From NCBI GenBank assembly GCA_902786745.1, contig CADADR010000006.1:87268-151267 (forward strand): a DNA stretch of 64,000 nt. Reading direction: 5' to 3'. The notes beneath the pieces were generated by a model. That model saw nothing but the letters and a program-made list of their open reading frames with translations, was not told where the DNA came from and searched no databases. Source of the DNA: an uncultured Bacteroidia bacterium. GTDB lineage: Bacteria; Bacteroidota; Bacteroidia; Bacteroidales; F082. A program made the translations under genes and the position numbers. Shown here in pieces: positions 52,401-59,218 of this stretch (positions are counted from its first letter, which is position 1; the number at the start of each line of letters is the position of its first letter).

Positions 52401-52632
52401 AGTTGTACACATTCACGTTGCTCATCGAGTCCAAATAGTGCGATTCCATCTCATTTTTCAAGAGATTCAAATCTAATGACTCATCTCCATTTGCAAGTTT
52501 CGTAGCCTCAACTTCGGCAAACTTCTCTGCTTTCTTTTCCACTCTCTTGGTCACCAAAGTGAAGGAGAGCTGATAGAGAAAGATCAGCGCGAAGATAATG
52601 GCTATCGTCCTGATTGCTCCTTTGTTTTGCAT
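49462..52632 (-). CDS. secDF: Protein translocase subunits SecD and SecF fused
   Basis: 1056 aa. TM1 ~8-28; SecD motif LGLDLKGGMNVTLEVS (~95); periplasmic P1 region with an acidic insertion ~275-345 (AEEGAEVAEADSTDSS and following); conserved GKQIAIVLDDYVYSYPVVNG and GGMTIEEAQDLANILKAGKL (~500); a 5-helix block with GMAVDSNVIIFERIKEE (~615). The SecF half starts near 725 with LGIDFKGGRNYVVQFD and has GYSINATVVIFDRIRENV (~945). It uses the proton or sodium gradient to pull exported proteins through SecYEG. Single-chain SecDF is usual in Bacteroidota. Own transcription unit with a terminator. Confidence 0.96.
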   Translation of the reverse strand: MQNKGAIRTIAIIFALIFLYQLSFTLVTKRVEKKAEKFAEVEATKLANGDESLDLNLLKNEMESHYLDSMSNVNVYNLGFKKFTYRDAKEKEINLGLDLKGGMNVTLEVSVKDIVNALSGNSQDPTFLKAMELATKRQEQSKGDFVTLFGEAFKETDPNASLVSIFLYEFKDKGININSSNEDVLKVLKSECDGAIDRSYQILGTRIDRFGVAQPNIQKMENSGRILVELPGIKDPKRVRKLLQGTAQLEFWETYNFADVQQFFNEADAKLAETRKAKSSLDETEAPVVVDDSLVEDNTQVIAEEGAEVAEADSTDSSLLDQLAENQEEEQVAEDENMDQFAENHPLYAKLQPINGGSARVGIAQVKDTAAINKMLAEVQGIFPRNLKLAWTVKPETYPGQNGENIEVLDLVALKMSRENKCALGGEVITDARQDYGQNNQVEVTIQMNPEGAKAWKRLTGENIGKQIAIVLDDYVYSYPVVNGEIPNGRSSISGGGMTIEEAQDLANILKAGKLPAPARILEEQVVGPSLGKEAVQKGMWSMVFAFILVLVYMVFFYNKAGLVADIALLVNVFFLFGVLACLGSVLTLPGIAGIVLTLGMAVDSNVIIFERIKEEIKAGKGLKLAIADGYKNAYSAIIDGNVTTLITGIILIILGTGPVHSFAVTLCIGILTSLATSIFISRLIFERMLDKERNITFSTAWTRNFLQDKHYDFIGMRKTSFIICIVFLVISLGSLGIRRLNLGIDFKGGRNYVVQFDNPSIKVEDVREALSTADFDKNAIHSALAMREDQEVDDWSAPEVKTYGTNGQVKITTKFLINNDSPAVDSVIQTILYDGLKGLYNNNLEMSQFSSEDETVGILSTQKVGATIASDVTRKSIWAIIVALALMFVYIAIRFKKWQYGVASIMALTQDTIIVLGMYSLFYNVLPFTMEVDQSFIAAVLTVIGYSINATVVIFDRIRENVGLHPKSSWKSNMNSAVNSTLTRSFNTSGSTLVVLLAIFIFGGDTIRGFIFALLVGVLAGTFSSVFLSSPFAYVLMKGNKKDKAIEEENDSKKK

Positions 52633-52725
52633 TGTAAAACTAATTTAATTATTTGACTTTTAATTATTTAACTATTCTCAGTGGTCAATTTTACTCATTA
52701 CGAGCCTGCAAAAATACAAAAAAAT

Positions 52726-54039
52726 CTATTTATATTTCAACCATTTGAATATTTCCTTGTAGGAAAGTTTTTTTCCGTACATCAGAATACCCGTGCGGTA
52801 GATCTTTGCAGCAATCCAGGTCATCAACACAAAAGTGCCGGCCAGCAACACGATCGAGAGCACGATTTGCCAAATGGGCACGCCGAATGGGATCCTCACC
52901 ATCATGGAGATAGGGGAGGTGAAGGGGATCATGGAGAGCCATACGGACAGGCTGCTGTCGGGGTTGTTGACGATGTAGAATGAGGAAATGATGGCAACAA
53001 TCAAAGGGACGGTGACAGGCAGGGTGAACTGCTGGGCGTCGGTGTTGTTGTCGACCAACGAGCCGATGGCGGCATAAAGGGTCGCGTAGAGTAAATATCC
53101 GAGGATGAAGAAGATAAGGAAGGTGGCAATGATGGTGCCGAAATCGATGGAGTGAACAATCTGCAGTATGCTCTGCACGCTCTCGTTGTTCACGACGTTT
53201 TCGTTGCTGATTTGTTGTGCCATCACGGTCCCCGAAGAGAGCATCTCGGGATTGCTGAGGCCCATGAAGGCAGAGAAGCCTAGGTATAAGGCACCTGTCA
53301 GCACGATCCATAGGACAAACTGGGTGAGTGCCACCAAGGAGACGCCAATGATCTTACCCATCATCAGCTGGAAAGGTTTCACCGAGCTGACGATGACTTC
53401 GATGATACGGTTGGTCTTCTCTTCAGCCACGCCTTGCATCACCTGTCCGCCAAAGAAGATGATGAACATATACACTAACATGGCTAAGGCGATGCCGAGG
53501 GTGAATTGTACCTTGGTGAAGGTCTCCTTCTCGTTGCCTTTCTCGTCCATGCGCATGATGGAGAGGTTGACGTCGGTCTTGACGGCGCTGACAATCTCGG
53601 GGTCGACGCCGTTAGCCATCAGTTTCTGGTCTTCGATCTCTTTTTGCATCACCCTGCTGATATAGGTCTCCACTTCCATAGGCACCTGACGGATGCTATA
53701 GACGATGGCGTTTGAGGGGATGTTGAGCTGGGTGGGCGGGACGTAAAGCGCCATGTCGAAGATGTTCTCCTTGACCAGGTTTTTCACCGAGTCGATGGGC
53801 TGACCGGGCAGGATGACGAAGGTGTGTTCCTTGTTGTCCTGAAAGCGGTTCTCGAACCAATGGCTCTCGTCGACGACGGCGATGCGCATGTTTTCGTTGC
53901 TGCTGTTGAGGGCCAGCATGATGGGGATGATATAGATGGCCGCCATGAGGATGGGGCCGAGGAAGGTCATGATGAGGAAGCTGCGCTTGCGCACGCGGGT
54001 CAGATACTCGCGTCTGATGATGAGTCCGATCTTGTTCAT
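52726..54039 (-). CDS. ABC-2 type exporter permease (NatB-like)
   Basis: 437 aa. N-terminal TM (~20-42) after MNKIGLIIRREYLTRVRKRS, a ~130-residue extracytoplasmic domain (ENMRIAVVDESHWFENRFQD...), then five to six helices from ~180 (LGIALAMLVYMFIIFFGGQV; EEKTNRIIEVIVSSVKPFQL is the conserved cytoplasmic motif; WLSMIPFTSPISMMVRIPFG near 385). This is the ABC2_membrane_3/NatB pattern; NatAB of Bacillus exports sodium, but many relatives have other cargo. It overlaps the ATPase gene by 4 nt. Confidence 0.85.
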   Translation of the reverse strand: MNKIGLIIRREYLTRVRKRSFLIMTFLGPILMAAIYIIPIMLALNSSNENMRIAVVDESHWFENRFQDNKEHTFVILPGQPIDSVKNLVKENIFDMALYVPPTQLNIPSNAIVYSIRQVPMEVETYISRVMQKEIEDQKLMANGVDPEIVSAVKTDVNLSIMRMDEKGNEKETFTKVQFTLGIALAMLVYMFIIFFGGQVMQGVAEEKTNRIIEVIVSSVKPFQLMMGKIIGVSLVALTQFVLWIVLTGALYLGFSAFMGLSNPEMLSSGTVMAQQISNENVVNNESVQSILQIVHSIDFGTIIATFLIFFILGYLLYATLYAAIGSLVDNNTDAQQFTLPVTVPLIVAIISSFYIVNNPDSSLSVWLSMIPFTSPISMMVRIPFGVPIWQIVLSIVLLAGTFVLMTWIAAKIYRTGILMYGKKLSYKEIFKWLKYK

Positions 54040-54959
54040 GAGGCTTGGTTTTGGGATTGAACTTCTTGGATGAAGATGTCGTTCATCGATGGCAACACTT
54101 CCTTGTATGAGACAAGCTGTCCGTTTTGGAGCAGCTGGGCGATGAGGTCGTTCGACGTGGCACTAAACAAGGTCAGTCGCATCTCATCCTCGACGTCGGT
54201 CTGCTCCACCTTTATATTATTATAGGTGTCGCCCAAAGCATAGATGGCCTGCGGTGTCGTGGTGCGCACTACGATCTCACGCTTGTGGGTGTCGTGCTGC
54301 CGTTTGATGTCGCTGACCTTGCCCTCGAGGATGCTCTTCCCTTTGTTGATGAGGGTGATGCGGTCGCAGAGTTCCTCAACGGAAGCCATGTTGTGCGTTG
54401 AGAGGAGTATGGTGGCGCCTTTGTCGCGCAACTCGAGGATGGACTCCTTCAGCATGTTGGCGTTGATGGGGTCGAAGCCGCTGAAAGGCTCGTCGAAGAT
54501 GAGGATGTCGGGCTCGTGGATGACGGTGGTGATGAACTGCACCTTCTGCTGCATTCCCTTGCTGAGCTCTTCCACTTTCTTGTCCCACCAGCCGCCGATT
54601 TCAAACTTGTCGAACCATTGTTTCAGCCTACGCTGTGCCTCGGCTTTCTTGATGCCTTTCAGCTCGGCAAGGTAAATGGCCTGCTCGCCCACCTTCATCT
54701 TTTTGTAAAGGCCTCTTTCCTCGGGGAGGTAGCCTATACTGGCCACATGTCTTTGTGCAAGTGGCTCCCCGTTGATGAGCACCTGGCCCGTGTCGGGCAT
54801 GGTGATTTGGTTTAGGATGCGGATGAGGGTGGTCTTGCCTGCACCGTTGGGGCCCAAAAGCCCATAGATGCAGCGCTCCGGGATGTCGATGCTGATACGG
54901 TCCAAAGCCGTGTGGCCCGCATAACACTTGGTGACCTCGTTGACGGATATTTTAGTCAT
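54036..54959 (-). CDS. ABC exporter ATPase (NatA-like)
   Basis: 307 aa. Walker A LLGPNGAGKTTLIRIL (~34), Q-loop GYLPEERGLYKKMK (~73), signature LSKGMQQKVQFITTV (~130), Walker B ILIFDEPFSGFDPINAN (~151), H-loop LLSTHNMASVEELCD. A ~90-residue C-terminal extension (VVRTTTPQAIYALGDTYNNI...) is typical of the NatA/DUF4162 group. Partner of the 52726 permease. Confidence 0.92.
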   Translation of the reverse strand: MTKISVNEVTKCYAGHTALDRISIDIPERCIYGLLGPNGAGKTTLIRILNQITMPDTGQVLINGEPLAQRHVASIGYLPEERGLYKKMKVGEQAIYLAELKGIKKAEAQRRLKQWFDKFEIGGWWDKKVEELSKGMQQKVQFITTVIHEPDILIFDEPFSGFDPINANMLKESILELRDKGATILLSTHNMASVEELCDRITLINKGKSILEGKVSDIKRQHDTHKREIVVRTTTPQAIYALGDTYNNIKVEQTDVEDEMRLTLFSATSNDLIAQLLQNGQLVSYKEVLPSMNDIFIQEVQSQNQAS

Positions 54960-54974
54960 GTTTTAATTGTAAAA

Positions 54975-55035
54975 CGGGCCCTTCGACAGGCTCGGGGTCC
55001 CTTGCTAGGTCGTTGAGCTTGTCGAAACGCCGGTT
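54975..55035. repeat. Intergenic TTCGACAGGCTC palindrome
   Basis: TTCGACAGGCTC (54982-54993) and GAGCTTGTCGAA (55015-55026) pair with one G-U. It lies between the natA-like start and the dnaJ stop. This TTCGACAG/CTGTCGAA style is a widespread dispersed repeat in Bacteroidota genomes, as far as I recall. Confidence 0.6.
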
Positions 55036-55038
55036 TAT

Positions 55039-56229
55039 TTAGTTAAAGTAGTCCTTAATCTTACTGAAAAAGCTCTTTTCCTCGGGGGTGGGGTTGGGCT
55101 TGAAGTTCTGCGACTGGCCAAGCTGTTGCAACAACTGTTCCTCTTCCTTGCTGACCTTCTTGGGCACCCATACGTTGACGTTGACGAGCATATCGCCGTT
55201 GCCGTAGCCGTTGAGGATAGGCAGGCCTTTGCCTCTCAGCCTCAGCACCTTGCCGCTCTGCGTGCCAGGAGCGATCTTCACACGCACCTTGCCGTCGACG
55301 GTGGGCACTTCGGCTTGGGTGCCGAGGATGGCCTCCGGTATAGTGATGAACAGGTTGTAGATCAGCGTGCTCTCGTCGCGCTCGAAGTCGGGATGCGGCT
55401 CTTCTTCGATGAGGACGAGCAGGTCGCCGTTGACGCCGTTGTGAGGACCGGCATTGCCTTTGCCGCGCACGGTGAGCTGCATGCCTTCGCCGACACCGGC
55501 TGGGATGTCGATGTCGATGACTTCGTCGCCTTTCGTGATGCCCTCGCCACCGCAATAGGTGCATTTCTTCTTGATGACGGTGCCGGTGCCGTTACAGGTA
55601 GGACATACCGAGGCGGTCTGCATCTGTCCGAAGAAGCTGTTGACGGTCTGCACCACCTGACCGCGACCGTGGCAGGTGGGACAGGTCTCGGTGGAGCCGT
55701 CCTCAGAGCCGCTGCCATGACAATGGGTGCAGGCGACGTATTTGCTGACCTTGATTTTCTTCTTCACGCCGTGGGCGATCTCCTGCAGGTTCAGTTTCAC
55801 CTTCACTCGGATGTTGGAGCCGCGTTGCTTGACGGTGCCGCCACGGCTGCCGCCGCCACCGAAACCGCTGAAGCCGCTGAAGCCTCCACCGAAGTCGAAG
55901 CCGCGGCCGAACACGCTGTTCAAGATGTCGTTCAAGTCGAAGTCGCCGAAGCCACCAAAGCCGCCGCCACCGCTGGCTGAGCCGCCGTCCATGCCGGCGA
56001 AGCCGTAACGGTCGTAACGCGCCTTCTTGTTCTCGTCACTCAACACGGAATAGGCCTCCGAGGCTTCCTTGAAGTTCTCCTCGGCGGTCTTCTTCTCGGC
56101 GTCGGTGCCGTTCACCCACTTGTCGGGATGCCATTTCAAGGCAGCCTTACGGTAGGCGCTCTTTATCTCGTCGGGTGTGGAGTTCTTGTTGACTCCTAAC
56201 ACCTCGTAGTAATCTCTTTTTTCTGCCAT
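55039..56229 (-). CDS. dnaJ: Chaperone DnaJ (Hsp40)
   Basis: 396 aa. J-domain 1-70 with HPD in [15 protein letters not shown]-rich region ~78-140 ([20 protein letters not shown]), four zinc-binding repeats [24 protein letters not shown] and CTYCGGEG (~165-235), then the substrate-binding C-terminal domains. It delivers unfolded proteins to DnaK and stimulates its ATPase. Located 14 nt after grpE; dnaK itself is not in the window. Confidence 0.97.
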   Translation of the reverse strand: MAEKRDYYEVLGVNKNSTPDEIKSAYRKAALKWHPDKWVNGTDAEKKTAEENFKEASEAYSVLSDENKKARYDRYGFAGMDGGSASGGGGFGGFGDFDLNDILNSVFGRGFDFGGGFSGFSGFGGGGSRGGTVKQRGSNIRVKVKLNLQEIAHGVKKKIKVSKYVACTHCHGSGSEDGSTETCPTCHGRGQVVQTVNSFFGQMQTASVCPTCNGTGTVIKKKCTYCGGEGITKGDEVIDIDIPAGVGEGMQLTVRGKGNAGPHNGVNGDLLVLIEEEPHPDFERDESTLIYNLFITIPEAILGTQAEVPTVDGKVRVKIAPGTQSGKVLRLRGKGLPILNGYGNGDMLVNVNVWVPKKVSKEEEQLLQQLGQSQNFKPNPTPEEKSFFSKIKDYFN

Positions 56230-56243
56230 TCTTGATTCCTTTC

Positions 56244-56882
56244 TTAGTTACCGACTACCACACGCGCAAAGCGAATCACCTTGCCATTCAGCTTGTAGCC
56301 CTTCTGGATAACATCCAGGACCTTGCCCTTCTTGTCCTCCTCAGGAGCGGGAATCATGGTCAAAGCCTCGTGTTCGTCGGTGTTGAACTCGGCATTCATG
56401 GCGTCGATTTCTTCCAAGCCTTTCTTCTTCAACGTGTCTTTCAGCTTGTTGAAGATCAAGGTGACGCCTTGCATGTCGGCCTCGTTGCCGTTCTTTTCCA
56501 TGTTTTGAAGGGCACGCTCGAAGTCGTCGAACACGGGCAGGATGTCCTTGATGACGTTCTCCGATGCCGTGACCGTCAGCTCCAGCTTTTCCTTGGCGGT
56601 GCGCTTGCGGAAGTTGTCAAATTCCGAGAACAGACGCAGGTATTTGTCGTTCAACTCGGCATACTTGGCTTTCTCTTCTTCCAATGCCTTCTCTTGGGCA
56701 TGACGGATCTTGAACCGCTTTGACTTTTTATCTGCAACATTGTCACCTTGAGCCTCTTTGGCTTCGGTGTTTTCTTCTTGTTTCGGCTGTTCGTCAACGG
56801 GTTCTTGGCTGTTTTCCATGTCGGGATTGACGGTGTCTTTCAAGGCATCGTCTTGATTGTTAACGTTTTCGTTTTCTGTCAT
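56244..56882 (-). CDS. grpE: Nucleotide exchange factor GrpE
   Basis: 212 aa. A long acidic, disordered N-terminus (~1-60) is followed by the coiled coil ([31 protein letters not shown]) and the beta-wing domain ending [15 protein letters not shown], which corresponds to the conserved GYxLxxRVIRPAxVxV end. Releases ADP from DnaK. Operon grpE-dnaJ. Confidence 0.95.
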   Translation of the reverse strand: MTENENVNNQDDALKDTVNPDMENSQEPVDEQPKQEENTEAKEAQGDNVADKKSKRFKIRHAQEKALEEEKAKYAELNDKYLRLFSEFDNFRKRTAKEKLELTVTASENVIKDILPVFDDFERALQNMEKNGNEADMQGVTLIFNKLKDTLKKKGLEEIDAMNAEFNTDEHEALTMIPAPEEDKKGKVLDVIQKGYKLNGKVIRFARVVVGN

Positions 56883-56990
56883 GATATATGTGTGTTTTTA
56901 CTCTTTTGTCATTTTGCGGCAACAACAATCAAATCCTTTGCCAAAGCTTATGCTTTGACAAAATGGCAGGGTCGTGAAGGTGCGTTTGGC

Positions 56991-58298
56991 TTAGAGGCGC
57001 TCGATGATAGGCCCGTTGAGGCTGAGGGCGTTGACGCGCTTGTCGATGTACTGGTAGCCGCGTTCGATCTGGTCGCTGTTGTCGATGATGCTGTCGCCCT
57101 TGGCCGAGAGTGCTGCGATGAGCAGGGAGACACCGGCGCGGATGTCGGGCGAGGCCATGCGGATGCCTCGTAGGGCATGGGCGTGGTCGAGACCGATGAC
57201 GTTGGCACGGTGCGGGTCGCAGAGGATGATCTGCGCGCCCATGTCGATGAGCTTGTCGACGAAGAACAGACGGCTCTCAAACATCTTTTGGTGGATGAGC
57301 ACGGTGCCTTTGGCTTGGGTGGCCACGACCAAAACGATACTGATCAAGTCGGGCGTGAATCCGGGCCAAGGTGCGTCGGCCACAGTGAGGATGCTGCCAT
57401 CCATGAAGGTCTGAACCTCGTAATGTTCTTGGGCAGGGATGAAGATGTCGTCGCCTCGGTATTCCATCTGTATGCCGAGTTTGCGGAACACATCGGGTAT
57501 GATGCCCAGCTGTGCGATGCCCGCATTCTTGATGGTGATCTCGCTACCTGTCATGGCGGCCATGCCGATGAAGGAGCCTACTTCGATCATATCGGAGAGC
57601 AGGGTGTGTTCGGTGCCATGCAGGCGGCTGACGCCGTTGATGGTCAATAGGTTGGAGCCGACGCCTTTGATGTCGGCACCCATATTGTTGAGCATGGTGC
57701 AGAGTTGCACGAGGTAGGGCTCGCAGGCAGCGTTGAAGATGGTGGTGGTGCCTTGGGCCATCACGGCGGCCATGACGATGTTGGCCGTGCCGGTGACCGA
57801 GGCCTCGTCGAGGAGCATGTAACAGCCTTTCAGACCGCCTTGTTGCACTTTAACTTGGTAGCTGTCGAAATCAAAGATGGCACCAAGTTTCTGGAGACCG
57901 ATGACATGGGTGTCAAGCCTACGGCGGCCGATTTTGTCGCCACCGGGTTTGGGCATGTAGGCTTTGCCGAAACGGGCCAGCATGGGCCCCGTCATCATCA
58001 CGCTGCCACGCAGCTTCGAAGCGGTGCTTTGGTAGTCAGTGCCATTGAAGTAGTCGAAGTTGAGCGACTTGGCTTGCAAGGTGATGTCGTGGCGTGTGGG
58101 GCGCTCGACGCTGACGCCCATGCCTTCCAAAAGGGCGATCAAGTTGTTGATGTCGAGGATGTCGGGCAGGTTGTGGATGGTGACTTTCTCTTCCGTCAGT
58201 AGACAGGCACAGAGAATCTGCATGGCCTCGTTTTTCGCGCCTTGCGGGATGATTTCGCCTTGCAGCTTTCCGCCGCCTTTGATTTTCAATGAAGCCAT
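56991..58298 (-). CDS. murA: UDP-N-acetylglucosamine 1-carboxyvinyltransferase with Asp at the fosfomycin site
   Basis: 435 aa, full length. N-terminal SLKIKGGGKLQGEIIPQGAK with the KNE of the UDP-GlcNAc site (GAKNEA, 20-25). The active-site loop reads ARFGKAYMPKPGGDKIGRRR: Asp121 replaces the Cys (Cys115 in E. coli) that fosfomycin alkylates. Asp at this place keeps activity and gives insensitivity in other bacteria, e.g. mycobacteria. It transfers enolpyruvate from PEP to UDP-GlcNAc, the first committed step of peptidoglycan synthesis. Shares a unit with the DUF4290 gene upstream (4-nt gap). Confidence 0.95.
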   Translation of the reverse strand: MASLKIKGGGKLQGEIIPQGAKNEAMQILCACLLTEEKVTIHNLPDILDINNLIALLEGMGVSVERPTRHDITLQAKSLNFDYFNGTDYQSTASKLRGSVMMTGPMLARFGKAYMPKPGGDKIGRRRLDTHVIGLQKLGAIFDFDSYQVKVQQGGLKGCYMLLDEASVTGTANIVMAAVMAQGTTTIFNAACEPYLVQLCTMLNNMGADIKGVGSNLLTINGVSRLHGTEHTLLSDMIEVGSFIGMAAMTGSEITIKNAGIAQLGIIPDVFRKLGIQMEYRGDDIFIPAQEHYEVQTFMDGSILTVADAPWPGFTPDLISIVLVVATQAKGTVLIHQKMFESRLFFVDKLIDMGAQIILCDPHRANVIGLDHAHALRGIRMASPDIRAGVSLLIAALSAKGDSIIDNSDQIERGYQYIDKRVNALSLNGPIIERL

Positions 58299-58302
58299 GA
58301 CA

Positions 58303-59010
58303 TTAGAGTTTTCCTAGTTCTTGCATGCGTTTCTTGTAGGCCGGGTTGTTGGGGTTGTTCATGTTGGCCTTCAGGTTCGGCACCTTTTTCTTTTTCTTCT
58401 TGCCTTGCTGTTGTTGCTGCTGCTTGGCTTGGGGCTGGCCTTTTCCAGGTTGGTCACCGTTGCTGTTCAGCTTTGCTTCGTCGGCGATGATGAGGCGTCC
58501 GCCCGAGAGGTTCTTCAGGTCGTCGATGATGACTTGGTCGTTGACGACGCTCTTGTTCCATTCCAGGTAGTCGCGTTTCATCTGGCCTGCCAATGAGTAG
58601 GCGAGGGCCTCACGCACTTCGTCGTTCTCTTCCTGCGAGGCGGCCTCAATCATCTTGATGAGGTATTGGCCGTAGTGGCCGTATTTGATGTCGTTGTTCT
58701 GGTAACCGATATGCTGAGGCTTGCTTTGTTGCTCCACGGGAATGGGCGGTGCGAAAGGACTGTCCACGTCGAGGTTATAGCCCGAGATCATATAGAGGTG
58801 GTCCCAGAGTTTATGTTCGTAGTCGCTCGACTGCTTGATGCTCGGGTTCATCTGCACCATCACGCTGATGATGTATTTGGCGGCTTCGGTGCGCTGCTCA
58901 CGGTCCTCGATCTCATGCAGTTTCTTGATCATCTCCTGCACGCATCGGCCGTATTCAGAAATGACGATTTGTTCTTTTTCTGTATTGTATGTTAATCCTG
59001 TTCTGTCCAT
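58303..59010 (-). CDS. DUF4290 family protein
   Basis: 235 aa from MDRTGLTYNTEKEQIVISEY; an in-frame ATG at 59061 lies upstream of the -7 box and is rejected. The segment TYNTEKEQIVISEYGRCVQEM and the helical body up to ~165 match what I know as DUF4290, a Bacteroidota-specific family placed before murA. The C-terminus is a low-complexity tail, QPQAKQQQQQQGKKKKKKVP, likely disordered and perhaps nucleic-acid binding. Function unknown; the conserved link with murA suggests a cell-envelope or division role. Confidence 0.8.
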   Translation of the reverse strand: MDRTGLTYNTEKEQIVISEYGRCVQEMIKKLHEIEDREQRTEAAKYIISVMVQMNPSIKQSSDYEHKLWDHLYMISGYNLDVDSPFAPPIPVEQQSKPQHIGYQNNDIKYGHYGQYLIKMIEAASQEENDEVREALAYSLAGQMKRDYLEWNKSVVNDQVIIDDLKNLSGGRLIIADEAKLNSNGDQPGKGQPQAKQQQQQQGKKKKKKVPNLKANMNNPNNPAYKKRMQELGKL

Positions 59011-59026
59011 AGATTCAATTTTGCCG

Positions 59027-59034
59027 CAAAGGTA
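59027..59034 (-). promoter_or_regulatory. -7 box (TACCTTTG) of the DUF4290-murA operon
   Basis: The - strand TACCTTTG lies 17 nt before the ATG at 59010; it settles the choice of start. Confidence 0.55.
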
Positions 59035-59090
59035 TATATTTTTTGGATAATGCAAGCACAAAAAAGGATGTTGGTTTGCTTTGACATTGT

Positions 59091-59218
59091 GAGATTCCCT
59101 GCGGGAATGGAGTTAGGCATATAGTAACAAGCGGCGGCCAGAAGCAGTTGCTTGTCAGAAGCAGTAACAAGCCGCCGATAATAACAAAGGATAATTCTCC
59201 ATTCCCGAAGGGAATCTC
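59091..59218 (-). repeat. Nested-palindrome element, copy 7 (outside the efflux array)
   Basis: 128 bp with the same ends (GAGATTCCCTGCGGGAATGG and CTCCATTCCCGAAGGGAATC) and inner GCGGCGG / CCGCCG arms. The middle differs: it holds GCAGTTGCTTGTCAGAAGCA and a second GAAGCAGTAACAAG. On the - strand it begins at the stop codon of the helicase gene (TGA 59217-59219 overlaps its first bases), so here too the element lies directly behind a stop. Confidence 0.8.

Noticed and set aside
55126..55980. 284-codon open frame on the + strand across dnaJ
   Set aside because: It is the complement of the GC-rich dnaJ coding sequence (Gly/Cys repeats), with no domain-like pattern; dnaJ is certain.
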